Shown: positions 43,256 through 51,727 of the stretch, piece by piece
How the letters are laid out: each line of letters opens with the position of its first letter
Numbering within the stretch: position 1 is the stretch's first letter
DNA from: Streptomyces sp. HmicA12
GTDB lineage: Bacteria; Actinomycetota; Actinomycetes; Streptomycetales; Streptomycetaceae
Direction: 5' to 3'
Length of the DNA stretch: 64,000 nucleotides
Assembly (NCBI RefSeq): GCF_000373565.1
Contig: NZ_KB891797.1
Location: forward strand, 156,395-220,394
Notes under the pieces: generated by a model
What the model was told of the DNA's origin: nothing
The model's input: only the letters and a program-made list of their open reading frames with translations
Database searches by the model: none
Translations under genes and position numbers: made by a program

Positions 43256-45664
43256 TCAGACGGGAAAGCGGCGGTCGACCCACTTCCACAGGAACTCCAG
43301 GAAGGCCGCCGCCGCCACCGCGACGCCCACCGCCGTCCACGGCATCACGTCGCCGACCAGCTTCAGCGCGAAGAAGTCCTGCAGCCACGGGACGACGAGG
43401 ACCAGCAGGAAGCCCAGTCCCATCGCCGCCACCAGGCACACCCGCCACCACGTGTAGGGGCGGGCGACGATGGCGAGCACCCACATCGAGATCAGGAACA
43501 GTGTGAGCGTCGCCGCGCTGGTCTCCGCGTCGAGTGCGCCCGAGCCCGTGTAGTAGTGCCGGGCCACCATGTACATCACGAACGTCGCGACGCCCGCCAC
43601 GGCCCCGCCCGGGATCGCGTACCGCATCACGCGCTTCACGAAGTGCGGCTTCGCGCGCTCCTTGTTGGGCGCGAGCGCGAGGAAGAACGCGGGGACGCCG
43701 ATCGTCAGCGTCGACAGCAGCGTCAAGTGCCGCGGCAGGAACGGGTATTCGACCTGGAAGCAGACCACGAGCAGCGCGAGCAGCACCGAGTAGACGGTCT
43801 TCACCAGGAACAGGGTCGCCACGCGCGTGATGTTGCCGATGACGCGGCGTCCCTCGGCGACCACCGAAGGGAGCGTCGCGAACGAGTTGTCGAGCAGCAC
43901 GATCTGGGCGACCGCCCGGGTGGCCTCCGACCCCGACCCCATCGAGACGCCGATGTCGGCGTCCTTCAGCGCCAGTACGTCGTTCACGCCGTCGCCCGTC
44001 ATGGCGACCGTGTGGCCGTGCGACTGGAGCGCTCCCACCATCTCCCGCTTCTGCTGCGGGGTGACGCGGCCGAACACCGTGCCCTCGTCCAGCGCGTCCG
44101 CCATCGCCGCCTGCTCCGTGGGCAACGTACGGGCGTCGACCGTGTTCTCGGCGCCGGGCAGGTCGAGCTTGGCGGCCACCGCACCGACCGACACCGCGTT
44201 GTCGCCCGAGATGACCTTCGCCTTGACGTCCTGCTCGGCGAAGTAGCGCAGGGTGTCGGCGGCGTCGGGGCGCAGCCGCTGTTCGAGGACGACGAGGGCG
44301 GCCGGTTCGGCACTGTCCTTCACCGCCGGGTCGGCGAGGTTCCCGGGGGCCTTGGTGACGCGGGCGAGCAGCAGCACCCGCAGGCCCTGCCGGTTCAGCC
44401 CGTCGATCTCGGCGAGCGCCGGGTCGCCCTCGGGCAGCAGCACGTCGGGCGCCCCGAGCAGCCAGGCGCTGCTGGTCTTGTCGTCCTCGTTGAAGGTCGC
44501 GCCGCTGTACTTGCGGGCCGACGAGAACGGCAGTGACTCGGTGCAGCGCCACTCCTCGCCGTCCGGGTAGGCGTCGATGACGGCCTGCAGCGACGCGTTC
44601 GGCCGCGGGTCGGACTCGCCGAGCGCGCCGAGGACCTTCCGTACGTACGTCTCGTCGCCGCCGCCGAGCGTGCGCAGTTCGGCGACGTCCATGCCGCCCT
44701 CGGTGAGCGTGCCCGTCTTGTCGAGGCAGACGGTGTCGATCCGGGCCAGGCCCTCGATGGCCGGGAGCTCCTGCACCAGGCACTGTTTCCGGCCGAGCCG
44801 GATGACGCCGATCGCGAAGGCGACGGAGGTGAGGAGCACGAGCCCTTCGGGGACCATCGGGACGATGCCGCCCACGGTGCGGGCGACGGAGTCCTTGAAG
44901 TTGTTCTCCTTGACCACGAGCTGGCTGACGACCAGACCGATCGCGGTCGGGATCATCATCCACTGCACGTACTTGAGGATCGTGGAGATGCCGCTGCGCA
45001 GCTCCGACTGGACGAGCGTGAACCGGCTCGCCTCCTCGGCCAGTTGGGCCGCGTACGCCTCGCGGCCCACCTTCGTCGCGGTGAACGCGCCGCCGCCCGC
45101 GACCACGAACGAGCCCGACATCACCGGGTCGCCCGGCTGCTTGACCACCGGGTCGGCCTCACCGGTCAGCAGCGACTCGTCGATCTCCAGGCCGTCGGCC
45201 TCGGCGCAGGCGCCGTCCACGACGATCTTGTCGCCGGGGCCGATCTCGATCAGGTCCCCGAGCACGATCTCGGAGGTGGAGACCTGGGCCGCGACCCCGT
45301 CGCGCCGCACGGTCGGCTTCGCCTCGCCGATGACGGCGAGCGAGTCGAGGGTCTTCTTCGCCCGCCACTCCTGGATGATGCCGATGCCGGTGTTGGCCAG
45401 GATCACGTAGCCGAAGAGGCTGTCCTGGAACGGCGCCACGGCCAGCATGATCAGCCAGAGCACGCCGATGATGGCGTTGAACCGGGTGAAGACGTTGGCG
45501 CGGACGATCTCCGACAGGGAGCGGGAGCTGCGCACCGGGACGTCGTTGACCTCGCCCCGCCGCTTGCGCTCGGCGACCTCGGCGCGGGTCAGGCCCGTCG
45601 CCCGGGACGGCAGGGGGACGGGGTGCACCGGGTCCAGTTCGGCGCCCGCGTCGATGTGCGTCAT
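43256..45664 (-). CDS. P-type cation ATPase, CtpE-like (probable calcium/other divalent cation)
   Basis: 802 residues, ten membrane helices. Motifs: actuator LLTGEA (166-171), PEGL in transmembrane helix 4 (272-275, VPMVPEGLVLLTS), phosphorylation site DKTGTL with Asp315, KAKVISGDN (nucleotide domain), and hinge GDGVNDVLALKDADIGV. The PEGL motif and length match mycobacterial CtpE, shown to act in calcium uptake; no CPC site, so not a heavy-metal pump. Transcribed towards the mini-CorA gene. Ion specificity is inferred from the family. Confidence 0.93.
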   Translation of the reverse strand: MTHIDAGAELDPVHPVPLPSRATGLTRAEVAERKRRGEVNDVPVRSSRSLSEIVRANVFTRFNAIIGVLWLIMLAVAPFQDSLFGYVILANTGIGIIQEWRAKKTLDSLAVIGEAKPTVRRDGVAAQVSTSEIVLGDLIEIGPGDKIVVDGACAEADGLEIDESLLTGEADPVVKQPGDPVMSGSFVVAGGGAFTATKVGREAYAAQLAEEASRFTLVQSELRSGISTILKYVQWMMIPTAIGLVVSQLVVKENNFKDSVARTVGGIVPMVPEGLVLLTSVAFAIGVIRLGRKQCLVQELPAIEGLARIDTVCLDKTGTLTEGGMDVAELRTLGGGDETYVRKVLGALGESDPRPNASLQAVIDAYPDGEEWRCTESLPFSSARKYSGATFNEDDKTSSAWLLGAPDVLLPEGDPALAEIDGLNRQGLRVLLLARVTKAPGNLADPAVKDSAEPAALVVLEQRLRPDAADTLRYFAEQDVKAKVISGDNAVSVGAVAAKLDLPGAENTVDARTLPTEQAAMADALDEGTVFGRVTPQQKREMVGALQSHGHTVAMTGDGVNDVLALKDADIGVSMGSGSEATRAVAQIVLLDNSFATLPSVVAEGRRVIGNITRVATLFLVKTVYSVLLALLVVCFQVEYPFLPRHLTLLSTLTIGVPAFFLALAPNKERAKPHFVKRVMRYAIPGGAVAGVATFVMYMVARHYYTGSGALDAETSAATLTLFLISMWVLAIVARPYTWWRVCLVAAMGLGFLLVLVVPWLQDFFALKLVGDVMPWTAVGVAVAAAAFLEFLWKWVDRRFPV

Positions 45665-45775
45665 GTCTCCGACGGTACGGGTGGATCGGGGGGTTCACCC
45701 CTTGAGCGGTGCTTTATCCGACCTGGGGAGGACGTGGGTCGTACCGGGGTCGTACGGGGCCTGGCGGGTGCGGTT

Positions 45776-45893
45776 CGGTGGGGGCTTCTCGCGCAGTTCC
45801 CCACGCCCCTGAAGCGAGCTCCGCTCGCCCAGGGGAGGCTGCGCGCAGCGCATGCCTCAGGGGCGCGGGGAACTGCGCGAGAAGCCCCCACCG
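45776..45893. repeat. Dispersed palindromic repeat, copy H
   Basis: The most symmetric copy apart from A: the left arm (45776-45802, from CGGTGGGGGCTTCTCGCGCA) pairs with the right arm ending at 45893, with one mismatch (CCACGCCCC for CCGCGCCCC). The GCGAGC/GCTCGC centre is present. Located between ctpE-like and DUF2530 genes on the minus strand. Confidence 0.92.
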
Positions 45894-45897
45894 AGCG

Positions 45898-46173
45898 TCA
45901 CTCGGAGACGGTCGCGCCACCCTCGGACGTGGCCGCGGCCCGCTTCAGCGCGGCGTCACGGCCGCGGACGTACCAGATGCCGATCAGGCCGAGGCCCGCG
46001 CCGGCCAGGCAGGTCCAGATCCACCAGGTGCGGTCGTGGTCGGCGTACGAGCCGTAGAACGGCAGCTGTACGAGGAAGAGGACGAACCACAGGATCGTGC
46101 CGCCCTGGATGGTGGCTACGACCGGGCCCTCAAGGGGTTCCGGCGCCTCATGCTTCGGTGTCCACTTCGCCAT
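45898..46173 (-). CDS. DUF2530 membrane protein
   Basis: 91 residues (MAKWTPKHEAPEPLEGPVVATIQGG) with two membrane helices (TILWFVLFLVQLPFYGSY and WIWTCLAGAGLGLIGIWYVRGRDAALKR). The W-TP-H-P start and the G-WYV-GRDAA end are the DUF2530 signature. Actinobacterial, function unknown. Divergent from the AzgA permease, sharing a 237-nt AT-richer upstream region. Confidence 0.9.
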   Translation of the reverse strand: MAKWTPKHEAPEPLEGPVVATIQGGTILWFVLFLVQLPFYGSYADHDRTWWIWTCLAGAGLGLIGIWYVRGRDAALKRAAATSEGGATVSE

Positions 46174-46227
46174 GTGCACAGCTTAACGACACCTCCGAAA
46201 CCACTCGCGGCCCCCGTATACCAAGGG

Positions 46228-46241
46228 TCTACGCGCGGAGA
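46228..46241. promoter_or_regulatory. Palindromic site upstream of the purine permease
   Basis: TCTACGCGCGGAGA: a 14-nt palindrome with one mismatched pair, in the DUF2530/azgA intergenic region, 55-68 nt from the DUF2530 start and about 170 nt from azgA. It may be an operator for a purine-responsive regulator; the binding protein is unknown. Confidence 0.4.
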
Positions 46242-46308
46242 TAGCGATTTCGGCCTCATATGTTCATACTGAAACGGCCTGAGACTGGCTACTTCTGTTC
46301 GTACGAAA

Positions 46309-46341
46309 CACCAACAGAAACGTCGGGGAAACCTGTTGGTG
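46309..46341 (+). promoter_or_regulatory. Stem-loop in the probable azgA leader
   Basis: CACCAACAG (46309-46317) and its exact complement (46333-46341) enclose a 15-nt loop AAACGTCGGGGAAAC. It lies 70 nt before the permease start, within a region less GC-rich than average. Not a recognised purine riboswitch; possible regulatory hairpin or protein site. Confidence 0.4.
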
Positions 46342-46410
46342 ATCACGCGACGACCAGACTTGATCACATCCCTGCCCGCTGAGCACTGCTGAATACCGCT
46401 GAGGTCATCC

Positions 46411-47859
46411 ATGTCCACTTCGACCACCGCCCCGGTCGATGTCAACGAAGAGCCCCCGCAGCCCCCGAAGAACGGGCTCGACCGCTACTTCAAGATCTCC
46501 GAGCGCGGCTCGACGGTTCCCCGTGAGATCCGCGGTGGCTTCGCCACGTTCTTCGCGATGGCCTACATCATCGTGCTGAACCCGATCATTCTCGGCAGCG
46601 CGAAGGACATGTACGGGCACCAGCTCGACAACGGTCAGCTGGTCACCGCGACCGCGCTCACCGCCGCCTTCACCACGCTGCTCATGGGTGTCATCGGCAA
46701 CGTGCCGATCGCGCTCGCGGCCGGCCTCGGCGTGAACACCGTCGTCGCCCTGCAGCTCGCCCCGCGCATGTCCTGGCCGGACGCGATGGGCATGGTCGTC
46801 CTCGCGGGCTTCGTCGTGATGATCCTGGTCGCCACCGGCCTGCGCGAGCGCGTGATGAACGCCGTGCCGCTCAGCCTGCGCAAGGGCATCGCGATCGGTA
46901 TCGGCCTGTTCATCATGCTGATCGGTCTCGTCGACTCCGGTTTCGTCTCGCGCATCCCGGACGCCGCCCACACCACCGTGCCGCTGCAGCTCGGCGCCGA
47001 CGGTCACCTGAACGGGTGGCCGGTGCTGATCTTCGTCATCGGCGTGCTGCTGACCCTGGCGCTGCTCGTGCGCAAGGTGCCCGGCGCCATCCTGATCTCG
47101 ATCGTCGTGATGACGGTCGCCGCGGTGGTCATCGACGCCGTCGCCAAGGTGCCCTCCTGGGGACTGACCACCCCGAAGTGGCCCGGCAACCCCGTCTCCA
47201 CCCCGGACTTCGGGCTCGTCGGTGACGTCAGCCTGTTCGGCGGCTTCGAGAAGGTCGGGATCCTGACCGGTGTTCTCTTCGTCTTCACCGTGCTGCTGTC
47301 GTGCTTCTTCGACGCCATGGGCACGATCATGGGCATCAGCGACGAGGCGCATCTGACCGACGAGAACGGTCAGATGCCCGGCATGAACAAGGTGCTCTTC
47401 ATCGACGGCATCGCGGTCGCCGCCGGCGGCGCCTCGTCCTCCTCCGCCACCACCTGCTTCGTGGAGTCCACGGCCGGTGTCGGCGAGGGCGCCCGCACCG
47501 GTCTCGCCAACGTCGTCACCGGTGGCCTCTTCGCGGTCGCGCTGTTCCTCACGCCGATCGCCACGATGGTCCCGTCCCAGGCGGCCACCCCGGCCCTGCT
47601 CGCGGTCGGCTTCCTGATCCTGTCCGGCGGCATCCGTGCCATCGACTGGGACGACTGGACGGTCGCCATCCCGGCCTTCGTCACCATGCTGATGATGCCG
47701 TTCACGTACTCGATCACGAACGGCATCGGCATGGGCTTCATCACCTTCACCGTGCTGCGCGTGGTCGCCGGCCGGGCCAAGGAGGTGCCGGCCGCGATGT
47801 ACGCCGTGTCGGGCGTCTTCGCCTTCTACTACCTGATGCCGGCTCTCGGCCTGACGTGA
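46411..47859 (+). CDS. AzgA-family purine permease (adenine/guanine/hypoxanthine)
   Basis: 482 residues, about 12-14 membrane helices of the nucleobase:cation symporter-2 family (AzgA/PbuG branch). Signatures: GGFATFFAMAYIIVLNPIIL near the N-terminus, ALAAGLGVNTVVAL, the transport-motif segment VLLSCFFDAMGTIMGISDEA, and SSSSATTCFVESTAGVGEGARTGLANVVTG. It imports purine bases with protons. A 231-nt leader with palindromes precedes it, which suggests regulation by purine supply. Downstream, the RHH gene converges. Confidence 0.95.
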   Translation: MSTSTTAPVDVNEEPPQPPKNGLDRYFKISERGSTVPREIRGGFATFFAMAYIIVLNPIILGSAKDMYGHQLDNGQLVTATALTAAFTTLLMGVIGNVPIALAAGLGVNTVVALQLAPRMSWPDAMGMVVLAGFVVMILVATGLRERVMNAVPLSLRKGIAIGIGLFIMLIGLVDSGFVSRIPDAAHTTVPLQLGADGHLNGWPVLIFVIGVLLTLALLVRKVPGAILISIVVMTVAAVVIDAVAKVPSWGLTTPKWPGNPVSTPDFGLVGDVSLFGGFEKVGILTGVLFVFTVLLSCFFDAMGTIMGISDEAHLTDENGQMPGMNKVLFIDGIAVAAGGASSSSATTCFVESTAGVGEGARTGLANVVTGGLFAVALFLTPIATMVPSQAATPALLAVGFLILSGGIRAIDWDDWTVAIPAFVTMLMMPFTYSITNGIGMGFITFTVLRVVAGRAKEVPAAMYAVSGVFAFYYLMPALGLT

Positions 47860-47878
47860 TCCGGTGGTGCGGGGCGGC

Positions 47879-48061
47879 TCAGGCCGCCCCGTAGAACCTC
47901 TCCGTCTCCTCGACCGACGTCTTGAAGCGTTCGTCGAAGTCATCCCGAATGAGCGTCCGGACCACATAGTCCTGGACGCTCATTCCCCTTTTCGCGGCAT
48001 GCCCCTTGAGCCGGTCGAGCAGCTCACCGTCTATCCGCAGGCTGAGCACTGTCGATCCCAT
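47879..48061 (-). CDS. Ribbon-helix-helix protein
   Basis: 60 residues from MGSTVLSLRIDGELLDRL. Short beta strand (TVLSLRID), then two helices (GELLDRLKGHAAKRG, MSVQDYVVRTLIRDDF) typical of the Arc/CopG DNA-binding fold, and a C-terminal tail (FKTSVEETERFYGAA). No toxin gene is adjacent; likely a transcriptional repressor or a stand-alone antitoxin-like protein. A longer start at 48118 is less likely. No target known. Confidence 0.82.
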   Translation of the reverse strand: MGSTVLSLRIDGELLDRLKGHAAKRGMSVQDYVVRTLIRDDFDERFKTSVEETERFYGAA

Positions 48062-48202
48062 GCGAACAGGGTCGCGGGGCGATGCGTCCGATCGTGTCAC
48101 TTTCCGGATCCGGCTCACTCGTTTGAGTGACGAGAAGGTGGCCAGAGGGTTCCGTGGTGGGGATCACGGGCAGAGGGGCCGTATCCGGTAGTAGTTAGGA
48201 AC

Positions 48203-48216
48203 AGTAATGAGTTACT
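48203..48216. promoter_or_regulatory. Candidate MarR operator
   Basis: AGTAA-TGAG-TTACT inverted repeat directly upstream of the MarR gene (10-23 nt from its ATG), in a notably AT-rich patch with flanking GTTAG and CTAAC. Fits autorepression by the MarR protein and control of the following exporter. Confidence 0.55.
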
Positions 48217-48225
48217 CTAACGAAC

Positions 48226-48660
48226 ATGCCGGACCTCTCCCATGGCGACGACGCCGCCGTGAACTCTCTGCGCTCCGCAGTGATGCGCCTGTCACGCCGA
48301 CTCAAGCACCAGCGGGTCGACGAATCGCTGAGCCCCACCGAGATGTCGGTGCTCGGCACCCTGGCCGGATGCGGCTCCGCGACGCCGGGTGAACTGGCCC
48401 GCAAGGAGCACGTCCAGCCGCCGTCGATGACCCGCATCGTCGCGCTCCTGGAGGCCAAGGGACTGGTCAGGCTGGAGCCTCACCCCGAGGACCGCCGACA
48501 GAAGGTCGTCACGTCGACCGAGCGGGCCGAGGCCATGCTCGCCGAGTCCCGCCGCAAGCGGAACGCGTGGCTGGCCGGCCTGGTCGACGGCCTGGACGAG
48601 GACGAGTGGGCCAAGCTCCGCGAGGCCGCGCCCGTCCTGGAGAAGCTCGCCCACCTGTGA
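48226..48660 (+). CDS. MarR-family transcriptional regulator
   Basis: 144 residues. Winged helix with SLSPTEMSVLGTLAGCGSATPGELARKEHVQPPSMTRIVALLEAKGLVRLEPHPEDRRQKVVTSTERAEAML: recognition helix (PPSMTRIVALLEAKGLV) and wing DRR motif intact. The dimerising C-terminal helices are present. It is followed 60 nt later by an MFS exporter in the same direction, so it likely represses that gene until a ligand binds. Confidence 0.94.
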   Translation: MPDLSHGDDAAVNSLRSAVMRLSRRLKHQRVDESLSPTEMSVLGTLAGCGSATPGELARKEHVQPPSMTRIVALLEAKGLVRLEPHPEDRRQKVVTSTERAEAMLAESRRKRNAWLAGLVDGLDEDEWAKLREAAPVLEKLAHL

Positions 48661-48720
48661 ACACCTGCCGCTGAACACCTGCCACGTCGCTGAGCCGACC
48701 GCCGAGGAGGCGAACCCACT

Positions 48721-50067
48721 TTGAGTACGGGATCCGGAGCAGACTCCGCCCCCGCACCTATCCCTACTTCCCCGGGCTCCGGGCGTAAGACCTCGATGTT
48801 CGCCAGCCTGAAGGTACGCAACTACCGGCTGTTCGCGACCGGGGCGGTCATCTCGAACACCGGCACCTGGATGGCCCGCATCACCCAGGACTGGCTGGTG
48901 CTGTCCATCACCGGCTCGTCCGCCGCCGTCGGCATCACGACGGCGATGCAGTTCCTGCCGATGCTGCTCTTCGGGCTGTACGGCGGTGTGATCGCCGACC
49001 GGTTCGCCAAGCGGAGCCTGCTCTTCTGCACCCAGGGCGCGATGAGCCTGTCCGGCCTGTTCCTCGCCGCGCTGACCCTGTCCGGCAACGTACAGGTCTG
49101 GCACGTCTACGTGGCCGCCTTCTTCACGGGTCTGGTCACCGTCGTCGACAACCCGACCCGGCAGTCCTTCGTCTCCGAGATGGTGGGCCCCGACCAGGTC
49201 CGCAACGCGGTGTCCCTGAACTCCGCGAACTTCCAGTCCGCGCGCCTCATCGGCCCCGCCGTCGCCTCCGCGCTGACCGCCGCCGTCGGCCCCGGCTGGG
49301 CGTTCCTCGCCAACGGCCTGTCCTTCCTGGCGCCGCTCACCTGCCTGACGCTGATGCGGACGCGGGAGCTGCACGAGAACAAGCGGGCCCCGCGCGGCAA
49401 GGGCCAGCTGAAGGAAGGCCTGCGGTACGTGTCGCGGCACCCCGAGCTGATCTGGCCGATCGTGCTCGTCGGGTTCGTCGGCACCTTCGGCTTCAACTTC
49501 CCGATCTGGCTGAGCGCGTACGCCGACGACGTGTTCCACGGCGGGGTCGGCCAGTACGGCCTGTTCAACACGCTGATGGCGCTCGGCTCGCTGGCCGGCG
49601 CGCTGCTCGCGGCCCGCCGCCGCTCGACCCGGCTGCGGGTCCTGGTGGGTGCGGCGATCGGCTTCGGCACCCTGGAGGTCCTGGCCGCGTGGGCGCCGGG
49701 CGTCTGGGCGTTCGCGCCGCTGATCGTGCTGCTCGGCATCCTCGGCCTCACCGTCAACGTGACGGCCAACTCCACGGTCCAGATGGGCACGGACCCGGAG
49801 ATGCGCGGCCGCGTCATGTCGCTGTTCATGATGGTGTTCACCGGCGGTACGCCGCTGGGCGGCCCGCTCTTCGGGTGGCTCGCCGACCAGTACGGGGTGC
49901 GGGTCAGCTTCATGCTGGGCGGCCTGATCTGCGCCTCGGCGGCGGTCGGCGTCGGACTGATGCTGGCCCGCGCGGCGAACCTGCGCCTCAAGGTCGATCT
50001 GCGGCGCGGGGAGCGGCATGTGCAGTTCGTGCCGCGGGAGGCCGTGCCGGTGGCCGCGGTCGCTTGA
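48721..50067 (+). CDS. MFS exporter, EntS-like
   Basis: 448 residues from a TTG start with GAGGAGG upstream. Disordered N-terminal tail, then 12 helices of the enterobactin-exporter (EntS/MFS_3) type: SLKVRNYRLFATGAVISNTGTWMARITQDWLVL, LFGLYGGVIADRFAKRSLLF (motif A), VVDNPTRQSFVSEMVGPDQVRNAVSLNSANFQSARLIGPAVA (family signature). Exports an organic compound or siderophore; specificity unknown. Controlled by the upstream MarR gene. Confidence 0.93.
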   Translation: MSTGSGADSAPAPIPTSPGSGRKTSMFASLKVRNYRLFATGAVISNTGTWMARITQDWLVLSITGSSAAVGITTAMQFLPMLLFGLYGGVIADRFAKRSLLFCTQGAMSLSGLFLAALTLSGNVQVWHVYVAAFFTGLVTVVDNPTRQSFVSEMVGPDQVRNAVSLNSANFQSARLIGPAVASALTAAVGPGWAFLANGLSFLAPLTCLTLMRTRELHENKRAPRGKGQLKEGLRYVSRHPELIWPIVLVGFVGTFGFNFPIWLSAYADDVFHGGVGQYGLFNTLMALGSLAGALLAARRRSTRLRVLVGAAIGFGTLEVLAAWAPGVWAFAPLIVLLGILGLTVNVTANSTVQMGTDPEMRGRVMSLFMMVFTGGTPLGGPLFGWLADQYGVRVSFMLGGLICASAAVGVGLMLARAANLRLKVDLRRGERHVQFVPREAVPVAAVA

Positions 50068-50083
50068 TCGCGGGTGCTGTGGG

Positions 50084-50111
50084 CGGGGCCGGGCGTTTTC
50101 GCCCGGCCCCG
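50084..50111 (+). terminator. Intrinsic terminator of the MarR-MFS unit
   Basis: CGGGGCCGGGCG (50084-50095) and its complement (50100-50111) with TTTT loop, 17 nt after the MFS stop. Perfect 12-bp stem. Confidence 0.88.
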
Positions 50112-50189
50112 TTCCGTAGGGGCCGGGGCCGGCTCCGCTACGAGAAGGTCGGCGGCCGGAAGCTCACGGGTGCGCGTTAGGCTCGACGC

Positions 50190-50279
50190 GTGGACCCGAA
50201 GACGCGGAACCGGATCATGGCCGGTGTGCTTGTGCTGATGTTCGTCGTGGTGGGGGTGGCGGCGGCCGTGGGCAAGTAG
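50190..50279 (+). CDS. 29-residue single-helix membrane peptide
   Basis: GTG-started ORF encoding VDPKTRNRIMAGVLVLMFVVVGVAAAVGK: basic N-terminus, one hydrophobic helix (residues 10-27) and Lys at the end. High third-position GC and the charged/hydrophobic arrangement make it look like a real small membrane protein; I recall near-identical peptides in other Streptomyces genomes. No clear Shine-Dalgarno sequence; it follows a terminator, so it must have its own promoter. Function unknown; could bind a transporter or kinase. Confidence 0.6.
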   Translation: MDPKTRNRIMAGVLVLMFVVVGVAAAVGK

Positions 50280-50304
50280 CGCCCGGCGGCCGCCGCACCC
50301 GTGG

Positions 50305-51294
50305 TCACCAGGCGAAGGCCTCCGGCGACGGCCCGGGACCCGGGAAGATCTCGTCGAGGCCGGTCAGGAGCTCCTCGCTCAGCTCCAGCTCGACCGCGCG
50401 CAGTGCCGAGTCCAGCTGCTCCTGCGTGCGCGGGCCGACGATCGGGCCCGTGACGCCCGGACGGGTCAGCAGCCACGCCAGGGCCGCCTCGCCGGGCTCG
50501 ATGCCGTGCTTGTCGAGCAGGTCCTCGTACGCCTGGACCTGGTCGCGCACCTTGGTGTTCTCCAGGGCGCTCGCGCTGCGGCCGTCCTTGCGGCGCTTGC
50601 CCTCGGACTCCTTCTTGAGCACACCGCCGAGCAGTCCGCCGTGCAGCGGGGACCACGGGATGACCCCGAGGCCGTACTCCTGCGCGGCCGGGATGACCTC
50701 CATCTCGGCGCGGCGCTCGGCCAGGTTGTAGAGGCACTGCTCGCTGACGAGGCCGACGCGGCCGTGCCGGGCGGCGATCTCGTTGGCCTGGGCGATCTTG
50801 TATCCGGGGAAGTTGGACGAGCCCGCGTACAGGATCTTGCCCTGCTGGATCAGGACGTCGATCGCCTGCCAGATCTCGTCGAACGGCGTCCGGCGGTCGA
50901 TGTGGTGGAACTGGTAGATGTCGATGTAGTCGGTCTGCAGGCGCTTGAGCGAGGCGTCGACGGCGCGGCGGATGTTCACCGCGGAGAGCCGGTCGTGGTT
51001 GGGCCAGGCGTCGCCGTCGGCGGCCATGTTGCCGAAGACCTTGGTGGCGAGGACGGTCTGGTCGCGGCGGCCGCCGCCGTTCGCGAACCAGGTGCCGATG
51101 ATCTCCTCGGTGCGGCCCTTGTTCTCGCCCCAGCCGTACACGTTGGCGGTGTCGAAGTAGTTGATGCCGCTGGCCAGCGCCGCGTCCATGATGGCGTGGC
51201 TGACGGCTTCGTCGGTCTGCGGACCGAAGTTCATGGTGCCGAGGACGAGCCGGCTGACCTTGAGTCCCGTGCGTCCGAGCTGCGTGTACTTCAT
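50305..51294 (-). CDS. Aldo/keto reductase
   Basis: 329 residues, TIM-barrel NADPH-dependent reductase. MKYTQLGRTGLKVSRLVLGTMNFG, then NYFDTANVYGWGENKGRTEEIIG with the catalytic Asp and Tyr (D.ANVYG), Lys in VLATKVFG, His in YIDIYQFHHIDRRTP, and the cofactor loop GPIVGPRTQEQLDSAL near the C-terminus. Substrate unknown. Upstream lies a decayed AraC regulator, possibly its former activator. Confidence 0.95.
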   Translation of the reverse strand: MKYTQLGRTGLKVSRLVLGTMNFGPQTDEAVSHAIMDAALASGINYFDTANVYGWGENKGRTEEIIGTWFANGGGRRDQTVLATKVFGNMAADGDAWPNHDRLSAVNIRRAVDASLKRLQTDYIDIYQFHHIDRRTPFDEIWQAIDVLIQQGKILYAGSSNFPGYKIAQANEIAARHGRVGLVSEQCLYNLAERRAEMEVIPAAQEYGLGVIPWSPLHGGLLGGVLKKESEGKRRKDGRSASALENTKVRDQVQAYEDLLDKHGIEPGEAALAWLLTRPGVTGPIVGPRTQEQLDSALRAVELELSEELLTGLDEIFPGPGPSPEAFAW

Positions 51295-51324
51295 GACTGC
51301 TAAGCCAAGGACGTGGAGTGCGCT

Positions 51325-51590
51325 CTAGGCAAGTGCCCGGTATCTCCCCGGTGTCGTTCCGAACTCCCGGCGGAAGGCGTGCGGGAGGGCGTACGGCGAG
51401 CCGTGGCCGACCTGCCGGGCCACCGACTCCAGGGGCGCGTCCGCCGTGCGCAGGAGGGTGGCGGCGCGGATCATCCGCCACCACGTCAGGTACGCCATCG
51501 GGGGCCGGCCCACCAGAGCGGTGAACCGGCGGCCCAGGGTGGCGCGGGACACGCCCGCACGGGTGGCCAGGAGCGCGGCCGCGCGTACGC
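51325..51590 (-). pseudogene. AraC-family regulator, C-terminal remnant
   Basis: Only the DNA-binding end remains: AALLATRAGVSRATLGRRFTALVGRPPMAYLTWWRMIRAATLL..LESVARQVGHGSPYALPHAFRREFGTTPGRYRALA. This covers nearly both AraC helix-turn-helix motifs; the ~200-residue cupin-like N-terminus is missing. The homology stops near 51590, where an opposite-strand metallo-beta-lactamase tail begins. A short ORF starting at 51552 could still be translated (75 residues), but a functional AraC is unlikely. Confidence 0.8.
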
Positions 51591-51718
51591 GTCCTGCAAC
51601 GGGCGTCCGACGAGCGCGAGTTGGTGATCCCCGCGCACTTCCCCGGGCCCGGGGCCGCGGAGATCCGGCGGGCCGGTGCCGGGTTCGCGGTGAGCCGGTG
51701 GCGCGGCCAGAGGCTGTC
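51585..51718 (+). pseudogene. MBL-fold metallo-hydrolase, C-terminal remnant
   Basis: In this frame the plus strand reads VRVLQRASDERELVIPAHFPGPGAAEIRRAGAGFAVSRW, which resembles the final strand-helix of small MBL-fold hydrolases (a PAHFPGPG-type metal-ligand His near the C-terminus). No N-terminal HxHxDH part exists, and the frame runs on without its own stop into the antisense of the VOC gene. Together with the AraC remnant it suggests one deletion that removed the 5' parts of two divergent genes. Recognised by eye only. Confidence 0.5.
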
Positions 51719-51727
51719 CGGCGCGGC

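Noticed and set aside
42873..43457. 194-residue plus-strand frame overlapping the mini-CorA gene
   Set aside because: His/Arg/Pro-rich shadow of the CorA-like frame, no ribosome site, runs into antisense of the P-ATPase.
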